Shown piece by piece: positions 11,134 through 23,704 of a stretch of DNA of 64,000 bases (the first letter of the stretch is position 1; the number at the start of each line of letters is the position of its first letter). The position numbers were made by a program, and so were the translations under genes. This DNA is from Absidia repens (taxonomy: Eukaryota; Mucoromycota; Mucoromycetes; Mucorales; Cunninghamellaceae). The stretch covers positions 372,001-436,000 of the forward strand of contig MCGE01000012.1 of the NCBI GenBank assembly GCA_002105175.1, written 5' to 3'. Below the pieces are notes generated by a model. The model ran no database searches. It saw only the letters and a program-made list of their open reading frames with translations, and was not told the DNA's origin.

Positions 11134-12991
11134 ATGCTATCACAGTTATCCAGACGATCTCAAACGATAATACCACCACCATTCTATGTCATTCATAGAA
11201 CATATTCTTCAACTGTTAGTACGTTTACTGCTCCGTCAAGATCTGACCATCGCAAGAATTTGATTGGTCTGACTTTTGAAGATCTGTCAACTGAGGTGGC
11301 CACGCTCCCTAGCTCCAAACGCTTCACACCTGCGCAATTATGGAACCATTTATACCGTCAAGGTAAAAATAACAAGCTAAGAGCATGAAATGATTTAGGC
11401 TCTTTAACAAGGCATTTTGTTATTATTTAGGATCTACCCAGTTTGAAGATATGACCAATTTATCGAAATCTTTACGTGAAGAATTGGACGGCAAATATAG
11501 AATTCACTACGGTGATGTACAGGTAATTGAAATACATGCTTCCTTTCCTGCTAGACTCAAATATAATACCAACAATGGAAACACTTCTTCTGACAACTTT
11601 TTATTGTGCTTCTTAGCTGGATAGGAAAGCAAAGGATCACACAAGGAAGTTCTTAATCGGCTTCAATACCAAACAAGACCCTGGTGCCATTGTGGAAACT
11701 GTTTTAATCCCGGAGAAACATCGCTCCACTCTCTGTGTCTCGTCCCAAATTGGCTGCTCTTTGAAGTGCAGTTTCTGCCATACTGGAACTCAGAAATTAT
11801 TACGGAATTTGACGTCTAGTGAAGGTAACCAACTCCTCCTCTCCTTCTGCCAGTCTTCCACCAACATGATTGTGGATACCGGTACACTAATCCTAATTTG
11901 TATTGTTTTTATTTAAAACTATAGTTGTTGGTCAATACATGATTGCTGCTCAACGGTCAGGCGATTTTCCATTGCAGGATAATACAAAGAAGGTGGTCAG
12001 CAATATGGTTTTTATGGGACAAGGCGAACCTTTATATAACTGGAGGTAAGAATATCCTTCCTCTCTCCTTCTCAAAAAAAAAATGACAAAAAATAAAAAT
12101 AGAAATGTTGACTGACTTGTATGATTATTTTTATCCCTTATATAGGAATACAAGTGCAGCTATTAAAGTATTGACGCATCCTGATGGGTTGGCTTGGTCA
12201 AAATCAAAAATCACTGTCAGTACTTCAGGCGTAAGTGGAATTTTATAATGATGCGTGCATGAATTGGCACTGAGCGTTTTTTTTTTTTTTTTTAAACAGG
12301 TTGTCCCCTTGATTCCAAAACTGGCAAGTGAACTCGGTGTCTCATTGGCTATTTCTCTTCATGCCACCAATAATGATTTACGTGATGAACTGGTGCCTCT
12401 TAACAAAACCTATCCTTTGGAAATGGTGTTGGATGCTTGTCGACAATATAGTAATATCATGGGAAACAAAGGTCGAAGGATTACTTTTGAGTAAGTCTCT
12501 CGCCCCTTAAAAAAAATCATTATCCAGGTCTGGGCGAATCATTGATCGGCACTAATTAATAATGCATCATTTATAGATATGTGATGTTGGATCATGTTAA
12601 CGACTCCTTGGCTGAAGCTCGTGCTCTGGTAAAACTTTTGAAACAACTTCCTGCGCATGTCAACCTTATGTAAGTTGGAAAATTAGTCCCTTGGACAAAA
12701 GTCACTAATAAGATTATTCTTTTTATATATATAGACCTTTTAACCCTTGGCCTGGTAGCTCTTATGGGACTACGAAATGGGAACAAATTGAACTATTTTC
12801 GCAGGTGGTCATGGGAGGTGGAATTCCTTGTACAACACGAAGGCCGAGAGGAAAAGGTAATTCTCTGCCACTTCGCTCAAGATACAATAAGTACTGTGAT
12901 GTTGATTTTATCTTTTTGCTTTATAGATATCCTTGCTGCTTGCGGGCAACTGAAAACGTCTGTGGAACAACAACGCAAATCTCATGCATAA
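11134..12991 (+). CDS. RlmN-type radical-SAM rRNA/tRNA adenine-C2 methyltransferase, probably mitochondrial
   Basis: Nine exons, join(11134..11362, 11431..11522, 11617..11824, 11925..12045, 12146..12230, 12300..12490, 12577..12669, 12735..12856, 12927..12991), 401 aa; all phases agree. The N-terminus ([16 protein letters not shown]..) is Arg/Ser-rich with no acid, as in mitochondrial presequences. The radical-SAM cluster motif is CSLKCSFC (Cys154, 158, 161). The two cysteines used for methyl transfer in E. coli RlmN (C118, C355) are conserved here as Cys147 in TLCVSSQ and Cys386 in [17 protein letters not shown] and [15 protein letters not shown] are further RlmN signatures. The family makes 2-methyladenosine in 23S rRNA and some tRNAs. 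CHTGTQ..RNL is the form I associate with alphaproteobacterial RlmN rather than the E. coli CSTAQQG form. Confidence 0.92.
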
Positions 12992-13141
12992 GTGGAGTTT
13001 GTGTGGAACTAGGATTAGTCGGGATACATTTTGGCAAAAATAAAAATAAAAAGTGACTTTGAAGATTCCATTGGTTTACCTTCTTTTTTGTTGTCTTCTC
13101 TATTTCGCTGTTTTATGCTACCTTCTTATTCATCTGCAAAC

Positions 13142-14857
13142 ATGTTTGATTCACTAACTACAACACAAAAAATAATCGGGACGTCCGCAGTACCAACAAC
13201 AGCAGCAACTCATAGTGCATTCCGTCAGCAACAGCGAAAAACGACAACTCCCAACAACCGTGCCGTTACTGAGGACATGACAATTTATCAGCACACAAGC
13301 ACGGAACACCCCATCACCTCTTCATTTTTGGAACTAGTAACAGCAACGAACATGACCCCTTCAACTTTGGCAACACCGACACAAACGTGGATACGCAACA
13401 AAAGCAAACACATTATTATACAACACGCGTGAACGTCGAACTATCTTAAGCGAACACTGTGAACCAATAGGAACAATTACAACAACGATTGCCACATAGC
13501 CACTTTCACTCAGTATTGCCAGAAATCATTGTTCCATACTTTATCATTCGAATTGATGATATTCAACACACCTGTTTGCCACCAAACTTTCTTTACAAAC
13601 GACCATGTTACCACAACAAAAAAAGCTCAGAAAATGAACGAAGATGATACTGCTTTCTTCCTGAAAGGAAAAGGTAATTTTCATGCATCCGCGAACCTCG
13701 AAAAGCAACAACTGTGGAACAACTTCAAGGCTCGACGAACATCGTATCATTGTCATCCTTGGACCTCTCGCGTACCACGCATGCTTTTGGTGATAAACGA
13801 AGTGTTCGTGCCCGGCATTTTGACTGCTACAACGGCTCAGGTAAGACATTATTACCCTGTTTCTCCAATGCAAAATATGACGACTAACCAATACTTTTAT
13901 TTTTATGATGAATAGACTATGGAAAATGCAACAGAGGGCGAAAACGGCCAACAGATGATCATGAATCTTCAGGGTATGTTACCAAAAGACATAGCGCTGC
14001 ACTATGATTCTTAGTTTTTTTTTTTTTTTATCATAGGCGACGTATTTTATTCAAATCAACAGCGGCTGGGAAATTCGGTGCTGAATAGAATGGTGATTAT
14101 AGTAACAACGACACTGGGTTCAAAATGCATCGGCCTTATGATACTTTGAATACGGGTCCTACTCTAAACCAACCACAACACCAGGTAAAAAAAAAAAAAA
14201 AAAAAAAAAGAGGATCATATCAAAATATTCGTTACATTTGTTAATTCATCTTCGATGGGGATGTGTATTTATATCTGCGTAGTGTCTCCGAATTCAGAAA
14301 AGCAGAATGCAATTATATCTATGGAAATTGAAAAGAGTATAAGGTAACGGGAACGAATGGGATGGAGAGGCGACGAATGGCGAGAAAACTAACTAGAGGA
14401 GATACTTATTAACCTATTGGTTTATATCATTTTAGTTGCATGAACGAACAACATGGTCCTGCATCATCAGCTTCCATCAACACATACTTGGCTTTCCATC
14501 GAACATGAGGCCTCTTGTGCTCCAGCACATTGCAAAATACGGGCAAATCATCGACAACAATTCTAGTCAATGGAATGAAAATAGGATGATTCTTCGCTAT
14601 TCAACCGTTGACGAGGCTCGGAAAGCTATCGCAGGAAATGTATAGTCGGCGTGGATATACTGGAATCATCATCATCGTCATAATCATCACCAACTGTTAA
14701 TGGAAAGGTATTGGATTTAATTCAGCATTGTGCAGAAGCCAACAAAAACATCAATCATGGATTGTCGTCATCAATACCATCTACTCAAGATATGTCTTCG
14801 TTTGCGCAAAAGGCAGTGAACGGGATCTTAGGCAAACTCAGACGAATATTCTTGTAG
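13142..14857 (+). pseudogene. Decayed NUP53/NUP35-type nucleoporin gene
   Basis: Pieces of an RRM-type (MPPN) nucleoporin are in order but not in one frame. After a disordered Gln/Thr-rich start (13142) come HAFGDKRSVRARHFDCYNG (near 13780-13840), then across an intron (13841-13917) GRKRPTDDHESS, then across another intron RRILFKSTAAGKFGAE, which ends at TAG 14086-14088. The frame continues beyond that stop to a third intron and the RRM core ILGFPSNMRPLVLQHIAKYG..MILRYSTVDEARKAI, stopped by TAG 14643-14645. One frame over, VGVDILE continues, hits TAA 14681-14683, then reaches a C-terminal amphipathic segment AVNGILGKLRRIFL, ending 14857. Several independent stops and frame changes sit in otherwise family-like sequence, while neighbouring genes are intact. 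This argues for a pseudogene rather than poor sequence. Confidence 0.72.
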
Positions 14858-15160
14858 ATATCATTTTAGTTTATTATCCTTTATCATTTGTATCTCTTTC
14901 ATCCCTCTTACACTATGTAGATTTTTTTTATATCCCCCTTTTCCTCCCCTCCCCTCAGTCTTTTGGATTTGAAATAAAATTAGTATTGTACCATGCCACT
15001 TTTTTTCACACTCAAAATGTATTTGTATTCACACTCCGTCCTTTTTTTTTTTGTCGTCTTAATTTTGGTATCCATTGTTTCGCTATTTCTTTTTTTTTTC
15101 TTTTTTCTTTTTTCTTTTTTTTTTTTTTTTTTTTTTTTTTTGTCCTTAGCTTAGTATCTT
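14858..15160. other. Pyrimidine-rich spacer
   Basis: T/C-rich with a run of about 25 T near 15117-15141; probable promoter and leader of the F-box gene. An AATAAA at about 14974 may be the old poly(A) signal of the pseudogene. Confidence 0.4.
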
Positions 15161-17835
15161 ATGTGTTCATGTATCCACAAGATCTCGAAAGTAACAGAAT
15201 ACTCGAGGCCAGGAAAAAAAACCATACAGGTAATGTTTTATTGTTTCACTATTATATTTCTTAACTAACCTAGCCTTTGTTGAATTCTGATACATGCTCA
15301 CCAACGAATACAACAAAAATAGCAACAGCGATGAATACACTTAAAAACTCCATTTCAGAATCGACACACAATGATGAAGGATATGTAGAACAGCGCTTCG
15401 AGGCACCTGATTTTATGGTGAAATGGACTGAAGAACAAAAAGCAGGTAACAACATTTATTTATTTTTTATTACCATTTTTAAAAAAGGATACATAATAGA
15501 GTTGTTTGTGGGGGCACGGGGGAAGGGGGGGGGGTATGAATTAAGGAGCTATGTGGTTTACTCAACGCAAAACTAAAAATAAAGCGTGCAATCGACTCAT
15601 TTCTGATCATCATCTTCTTTGTTTCCTTTTTTATTAGAATTCGCATACCAGCTACTGTTATCCATTCCGACGTCTCGGTCCCTCAAGGTGGTGGATAGAC
15701 TTGGACCTATACTACATCGTGATTTTTTTTCGGTAAGCTGTTTATAGATAATTTATATAATATTGTAGACGACATGATATGCTAACGAATATCTTTCATT
15801 TCGTCTTCGAATTGTATTGTATTGAAATAGATGTTGCCTTATGAATTGGCGGTATACATTCTTAGTCATGTGGATGTCCTTACTCTAGTACATGTGGGTC
15901 AAATATCAAGGCGTTGGAAACTTATCTGTGAAGATCAATCACTTTGGAGGCAACTCTACATCAACAAAGGTTGGCAGTATGACAAACAAGCTATCAGCAA
16001 TTACCTCAATCAGCCAACACCACCAGCTTCATCATCATCATCAGCGTCGTCGTCCAGCAAAAGAAAAGCAAAACCAAAGAGCAAAGAAATAAAGAAAGGC
16101 AGCAGCATAGAACCAAAAGCAGCAGCGACACCAACTTCTTCCAATCATCTTGCACCGGTACCTTTAGCAATCACGAGCGACACAGTTTATGATCCAGCAG
16201 CTTTACCAACAATGCCTGGTGCTCCTATCACATCTGGTTGTCTCCGCCCACTACGACGACCTGGAGATATATTTCTGCGATTTCGACAAAAACGTCATCT
16301 ACAACATCCTTCACCGACCCTAGCCTCTTCTTCATTATCAACTCCCTCTATGTCACCAGTATCATCGTCCACATCCTTCATGGCTTCATCCTCGAAACCT
16401 TCACTCGAACACGCACTACCACAATCATTATCTTCGCCCATTTCTCAACACCAACCATATCCATCATCATCATCATCATCGTCGTCGTCATCATCACCAA
16501 CCGGCTTGGATGCAACAGCTTTGTCTTTCCCAACTCCTCATTCTGCATCTCCCGGGCGACCAATTCTTTCGCCATCATCAACTGACTCTGCACCAATATT
16601 GCCAAATGACCTAGGACCCACTTCGCCAACACGAGGTACTACATCCGCCACTGATAAACAGGTAGTACTTGCACCAGACACGGCATCTATCAAACGTGGA
16701 TCAAAATTACTCCTATATGACACCATGGTGAATCATCGCAATACTCGACATGCATCTGCTGCTCTGGTCACAACTTCAATATCTCAGGGCGAAACATCAT
16801 CACCATCGTCATCGCCTTCACGCATACCAACAGATACTCGTCTTCCCGTGACAACAACGCCTTCTTTATCAACGGTTCCAAGTCCCATTCGACGCTCTCA
16901 TCCATCACCATCGTATACCCGTATTAGTGTCTCGAGTAACATCCGTCCAACGTCAACACCGCAAGTAGGCGCTGTCTCTTTATCATCTTTATATCAACGG
17001 CGACATCAGCAATCATCTTCATCACAACATGACCGGCATGGATCATCAAACAAAGATAACCAACACCGATTCTCACCAAATTCATCCTCTTCAACGGTGG
17101 ATCCGACGCAGCACCGTGTTGTTGAACGCCGCCCATTTAAGAATCGACCCCTTTCTCGACAACATGTACCTTATGATGAAACAACACTCTATCATTATCA
17201 AGAGGATGGCGATCGACGATATATCAATTGGAAACGACTCTACCGGAATCGTAGTTTGATCGACAAACGATGGCGGGATGGGAAATATCGGATGCGTATG
17301 TTTCCTCCTGCCACTGCCATGTCGTCTACCACAACATCTATCACCGATAATACCGACACTAGCAATGCACGATTGATGGATACGCATATGGATTGGATCT
17401 ACTGTCTTCAGTTCAACAACAACGTTTTGGTCAGTGGCAGTCGTGACCGCACATTGAAGATTTGGGATATGGCGACAGCTGCATGCCTGCATACACTCCA
17501 TGGCCACAGTGCAAGTGTGCTGTGTTTACAATTTGACGACAGGTGGATCATATCGGGTAGTAGTGATACGACAATCATTGTATGGAATGTCTCGACAGGG
17601 GAAAGGATACGTACGTTGGCAGGCCACAGCGAAAGTGTACTCAACCTCCGCTTTGCCGGTCAGCGATTGGTGAGCTCATCAAAAGATCGGACCATCAGGG
17701 TGTGGGATTTGGCTTCGGGGACAACCGTTCAAGTGCTTCGTGGTCACCGTGCTGCAGTGAATGCTGTACAATTCAAGGACGATATGGTGGTATCTGCTTC
17801 TGGTGATCGTACCATTCGATTATGGAATGTGGTAA

Positions 17836-17872
<37 letters not shown>

Positions 17873-18522
17873 CATTGATATTCACTGACGACCCCTCTCT
17901 TTTATTTTTCATTGTTGTAGACAACTGGCACTTCAATACGTACGTTTGACTCGCATAGTCGTGGAATTGCTTGTGTGGAGTTCGATGGAGATCGAATCGT
18001 GAGTGGATCCAGTGATCAGACTATCAAGGTATGGGATATGGCTACTGGGGATTGTTTACACACATTGGCTGGGCATACGGACCTTGTACGCACATTGCAA
18101 ATGGATAGACTCTCAAATCGTATTGTCAGTGGCAGGTAAATAAATAGCACAATTGTGTCTGCATAAATAGAATCAATTGATGTATCAGATCATACTGATT
18201 TTCTTGCTTTTTTATTATTATTGTTATTATAGTTACGATGGAAGTGTTCGAATTTGGGATATGGAAAAAGGTACTTTTTCGCGAAGTTTGAACGATAAAG
18301 TGGACGGTCGGTAAGTAGTCAGAAAAAAAAAGAAAATTAACATGAGAAATGTCCATTGTATTTTTAAGCGATTCTTTACTTACGGTGCTACATATATATA
18401 TCATTCACAATAGGATCCTCAATCTGCAATTCGACTACACCAAAATCATTTGCTGTACCAATATGTCCAAGATATTCATATATGACTTCACCTATGGCTT
18501 GGACACTCAATTCCTGGCATAA
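15161..18522 (+). CDS. F-box / WD40-repeat protein (SCF substrate receptor)
   Basis: Seven exons, join(15161..15229, 15274..15445, 15638..15732, 15831..17831, 17921..18135, 18233..18310, 18414..18522), 912 aa. Phases close, but the first exon is uncertain: the start could instead be the ATG at 15331. An F-box lies at about residues 113-160 (LPYELAVYILSHVDVLTLVHVGQISRRW..LWRQLY). About 450 residues of Ser/Thr/Pro-rich disordered sequence follow. WD40 blades begin near residue 630 with clear SGSRDRTLKIWDM, SGSSDTTIIVWNV, SSSKDRTIRVWDL, SASGDRTIRLWNV, SGSSDQTIKVWDM and SGSYDGSVRIWDM cores. The architecture matches Cdc4/Pop1/Met30/Fbxw receptors that bind phosphorylated substrates for SCF ubiquitin ligases. 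The exact ortholog cannot be named. The fourth intron starts with a CA/TA microsatellite. Confidence 0.86.
17836..17872. repeat. (CA)n(TA)n microsatellite in an intron
   Basis: Runs of CA then TA begin four bases after the 5' splice site of the F-box gene's fourth intron. Confidence 0.9.
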
Positions 18523-19857
18523 ATGCGCACCTCCACATCAATTATTTTTATTTTTATTATCACTATTATCATTATTATTATTGTTGTTATCATTATTATT
18601 CTTATTTTTATTCTCATTTACTTCCCATTCTAGTCTACTTCCTTTTTATCACTTGTAATAGCTATTTTTGTTTTTTAGTATTATATATCATTCTTCGTTT
18701 CATTTATCTTTTTATGATACTCCCTTTTTTATCTATATTCAAATAAAATATATTTTTTTTTTGAAACAAAAGCGTTGTGATTATCACAAGTCATTTTGCT
18801 GGCTTAAATATCAGAATGTGCGATTGAAATTATGAATATATCTGGGAAGAGAATGGGAACTGGCGGGAAAAAATCTAGGACAAGATTATTAGGCTACAGT
18901 TTATTCATTATATGCGGGTGAAATTTGGAGTCAAATCAAACAATGAATCGTATAATATATATATATATATATATTATGGATTCCATGATGAGGATGGACA
19001 GTAACTAATATAGAAATGGGTGCCATTGAAAACTTACCATGAGTATGAAAAAATGTTCCCTCACTACTATTCGATTTTTTGAGGGCTTGCCAATTCAACA
19101 AGACATTCTCAGAAAATGACATGTGAAGATTAAAAATAAGCACTGGTATTGTATAATTTTTTTTTTTTTTTTTTTTTTTGAAGAGCCAGTCAACTCCTCG
19201 GGTGTACCAGACGGCATTTGAAAACAGAATTTTCTTTTTTGCTTATTTTGTGCTTGGGAAAGAACCCGGAAACCAGGAAGATAATCTTTTTGTTCGACCA
19301 ATCCACTCATGCTGACAGAGGGTACACATTGTCAAAAAAAGTTTAAATCATAAAGTCCTCATTTTATTGGAGAAGGAGAAAAGATATCCATCTGAATGTA
19401 GCTTTATATTTTGAAAGACAGTGCACATTCCAAGAAATGTTGTCACTGTGACAGATTGAAATTCACTCTTGTGTTACACTTCAAGTTAGCTATCCACCCA
19501 ACCTGCTTAGATGGTCATTCGAATTTTCACCACGGACTAATAATTTGAAGCAGTGACAAGATCATTCCATTTCTTGCGGTGATCATCTGATGGTTTATTT
19601 CAAACGAACAATACGAACCCAAAAAAAAAAAGGGCCAGGAAAGTCGAATCAAAAAGAATATGCACGCCTCGTATTTTTGGCGCTAAAAATTTAGATGAGT
19701 TTGGGTGAGTCAGAGCGCTTGATAAAATTGGCAGGGAGACTGCTTTTATTCAAACTCGCGTCAAAGCAAAAAAAGGGCGCTCTTGAATTTTTTTTTTTTC
19801 ACTTTTCTCTTTAACTTTTTACACTCTTTGATATTCGCATTTTATCAGCTACTAATA
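18523..19857. other. 1.3 kb intergenic region
   Basis: Contains the 3' flank of the F-box gene (ATTATT runs, AATAAAATA near 18744), a TA microsatellite at about 18954-18973, a long T run near 19159-19178, and the DAHP synthase promoter. Short open frames here have no coding character. Confidence 0.45.
19706..19712 (+). promoter_or_regulatory. Gcn4/CpcA-type TGAGTCA site upstream of DAHP synthase
   Basis: Perfect TGAGTCA palindromic AP-1/Gcn4 element about 146 bp upstream of the ATG at 19858. General amino-acid control through TGASTCA elements is well known for fungal aromatic amino-acid genes. Binding here is inferred from sequence and position. Confidence 0.55.
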
Positions 19858-21155
<1,298 letters not shown>

Positions 21156-21989
21156 TTTCTTTTAGTTATCATCCCCCCTCCCGTCACTTTTATCATACGC
21201 ATTTACTTTTGATTTTTTATCTACCTTCTATTTATATTATACATATATACATATATATATATATATGTCATCATCATCATCATTATCATCATCATCATCA
21301 TGTTTATTACACTCTTATCCTTGACTTATTCGAAAAAATAAAAAAAGTTTTTTATTGTTATTATTCCATTGTCTTCTTCCTTGATTCGATTTGATTTGTT
21401 TGAATATATATAAAAGAGTTTTCAGAAAAATAGCAGTAGCCTTTTGGTATTCAATACAGACTAAATTCATGTTTCTTGTATCTTCAATTATCGACTTCTC
21501 GTTTTTTAACAATATTATATAATACATCCACATCTACATAATCCTTTCATATTTTCATGATGACATCATCCCCCTCTCCTTTTCTTTCCGTTAAATATTG
21601 CTGTATTGCTCATAAATCTATACTGAATTATTTTCTTACCTACATAATTTTTATGCACTAGCACCTTTTTTTAAGACTAGAATAATTTGGCTTTTTGTGA
21701 TTGTTTGACTCAAACCCTTACTTGTATTGTTTCATTATATAATGATGGATGCCTCTACCTATATACACCATTGATGCAAGCAACCCATATTTACACAAAT
21801 CAGTCATGAAACTATGTCAACCCCTCCCCTTGATAATTGTGTGCCATTTTTGGCGGTCTTTCAATCTTTTCAACAATTCTGTGGATTGACATTTTTTTTT
21901 TTTTTTTTACGTATCGTGGCATTTTTTATTATTATCTTTCTAATTAATTCTCGGTATACTTTCTTACAAATATTTTCCCTATTCTTCAA

Positions 21990-22760
21990 AGCAATTGCTT
22001 TTCTCTGTTATACAGTATCAAAACACGCCCTCAAAATCATTTTACAAAGTACAAGCCGGAGTGCGAACCGACTTTTTTCAACACAAACTGTCTGGCTGCA
22101 AATCGCTTCCTTCGGGAATGGTAATACACCATCGCAAACATTTATCATTAGTCTATACTTACTCAAATTTCTCATTTCTTCTCTTTACATAGAGTATCGC
22201 ACTATGATGACAATTCATATACGACATTTTATTTATCGTATCTCTCATTCCAGTCGCCCTATTACTTGTTGGTACAAAGATATTTAGCAGTAGTTGGGTA
22301 TCGGGAGGCGCTGGTCATGCTGTCGATATTTCAACGCAGCCATACGTCAAACTGGATATCACTGGACTCTGTACTATGGGGTGTTGGTGTTGGTGTTGGT
22401 GGTTTTTTTTTTTTTTTTTTTTTTTTTTGCTGGTTATTGTGCGATGGTGACGCACAATACAAGGTAAACATGAATAAAAGAAGTCTCTATTTCCAAACTG
22501 TTGCTCCTCACACATGCTCTCTTTTTTTTTTATGTAAAAACTGTCCTCTGCTGTCTATGGCGTGATTGTGGCGCAGGGTGCGCGCGACGAACAAGAACAA
22601 CTCTTTCGCCCCTTAGCCTGAACTGTCGAACTGGGTGCAAGCAGAGTCGGATCCCTTCCTTACCAGGCGCTGTGCTATATTTGAACACCGCACGCATACT
22701 GATATCTACCTCCATTGACAGTTTCGTTGAAGCGATGGTAATCTTGGATCGGTATTAGAA
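21990..22760 (+). other. Possible coding relic or unrecognised gene
   Basis: Base composition is less AT-rich than the surroundings, and protein-like stretches occur in different frames: KVQAGVRTDFFQHKLSGCK after an AG at 22014-22015, then across an intron-like gap FYLSYLSFQSPYYLLVQRYLAVVGYREAL, then GVIVAQGARDEQEQLF. Splice phases do not close in my reading, and a T23-type tract interrupts it. I do not recognise the family. It could be a pseudogene or a gene with errors in my exon model. Confidence 0.25.
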
Positions 22761-23160
22761 CTTGAATCAGGGGCATTTCGAAAAATGCAATGCGAACATC
22801 ATGGGGAAGCCCTTCATTTTAAATTTGGGATTTGCTGTCAACATTAGTTGGTTCTGTGCAGTTTTTATTAGCTTGGTTAGTGTTAGTTATAGTTTTATCT
22901 ACGGCTGAATAAAATATGTCCTTTTTTACTTCCTTCGACAAAAAACGTCCCATAAATCTCTCTCATGCGTTGCAAAATATATCGCTTCATCACCAATGCT
23001 TTTTTTAGATTAGAGTTGACATTTGTTATGCTTCAATAAACAACCTTTTAGTCTTTCTCATGTCTCAAAATATACTGCACGATATATGAAGTCCCTATAG
23101 ATTACTGCTACCCATTATTCACTCACATTACCTTCATTAGATGCCTGGCTACTATAAACC
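22745..23160 (+). repeat. Dispersed repeat family, copy A
   Basis: Shares with the other copies the stretch around CATGGGGAAGCCCTTCATTT (others: GCATGGGGAAACCC.TTCATTTTGGAT), ATTAGTTGG.TT, a TGAATAAAATAT box, and a tail with TCTCTCATG.GTTG and GATTAGAGTTGAC. It ends in TGCTTCAATAAA-type motifs. Confidence 0.7.
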
Positions 23161-23704
23161 CATCGCTTTTTAGCTTGGCGTTGATTATTTACGATGTTCA
23201 ATATAATATGTCATATATATATATATATAATATATAAACAGATAAGGATCCGGGATTGGTTATTATACGAGGAGATTGTTGGTTATATAGTTCCACTTCT
23301 ACATGTGTCTCTCTCAGTACCATGTCATCAAGAAAAATATGATATTCCACCCTTCACATGATCATTTCATCCCCCGTCCCTGCTCTCCTGGACAATCCAT
23401 CAATGCACAAACACTAAAAATAGTCTCACATTTCCCAGCTTTCGTTTCCATTTATGAGACCCTACACAACAATAATACATTTCTTTTTGAAAAAGTAGTC
23501 GACGTCAACAAGTATGAAGTATGATAATAATCTTTCTTTTATTTTGAGAAATAAACAATTCGTAAATGTAATATAAGATGTCATAAAAGTAAATGACGAG
23601 AGAAAGTATAAACTATAGTCTATATGTACGTAAAAAAAAAAAAAGGGATGGGATGAAGTGAATGGTAAAGAAGGGAGAAGGAAATAGATTGAATATTAAG
23701 GCTA

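Larger units (their letters stand above)
21156..23704. other. 2.5 kb intergenic region with a possible gene relic and one dispersed repeat copy
   Basis: Left part holds TA and TCA microsatellites (21238-21302) and the DAHP synthase poly(A) region. The middle has the possible relic (21990-22760). The right part carries repeat copy A (22745-23160), TA runs near 23213-23230 and the 3' flank of the minus-strand HELLS-like gene. Confidence 0.45.

Noticed and set aside
13031..13056. Extension of the RlmN-like protein through an alternative last-exon frame
   Set aside because: The spliced frame ends at TAA 12989-12991 after the expected DILAACGQL motif; the other frame is noncoding.
14728..15264. 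178-aa plus-strand open frame rich in Phe
   Set aside because: Translated T-rich spacer overlapping the NUP53 relic and the F-box leader in other frames.
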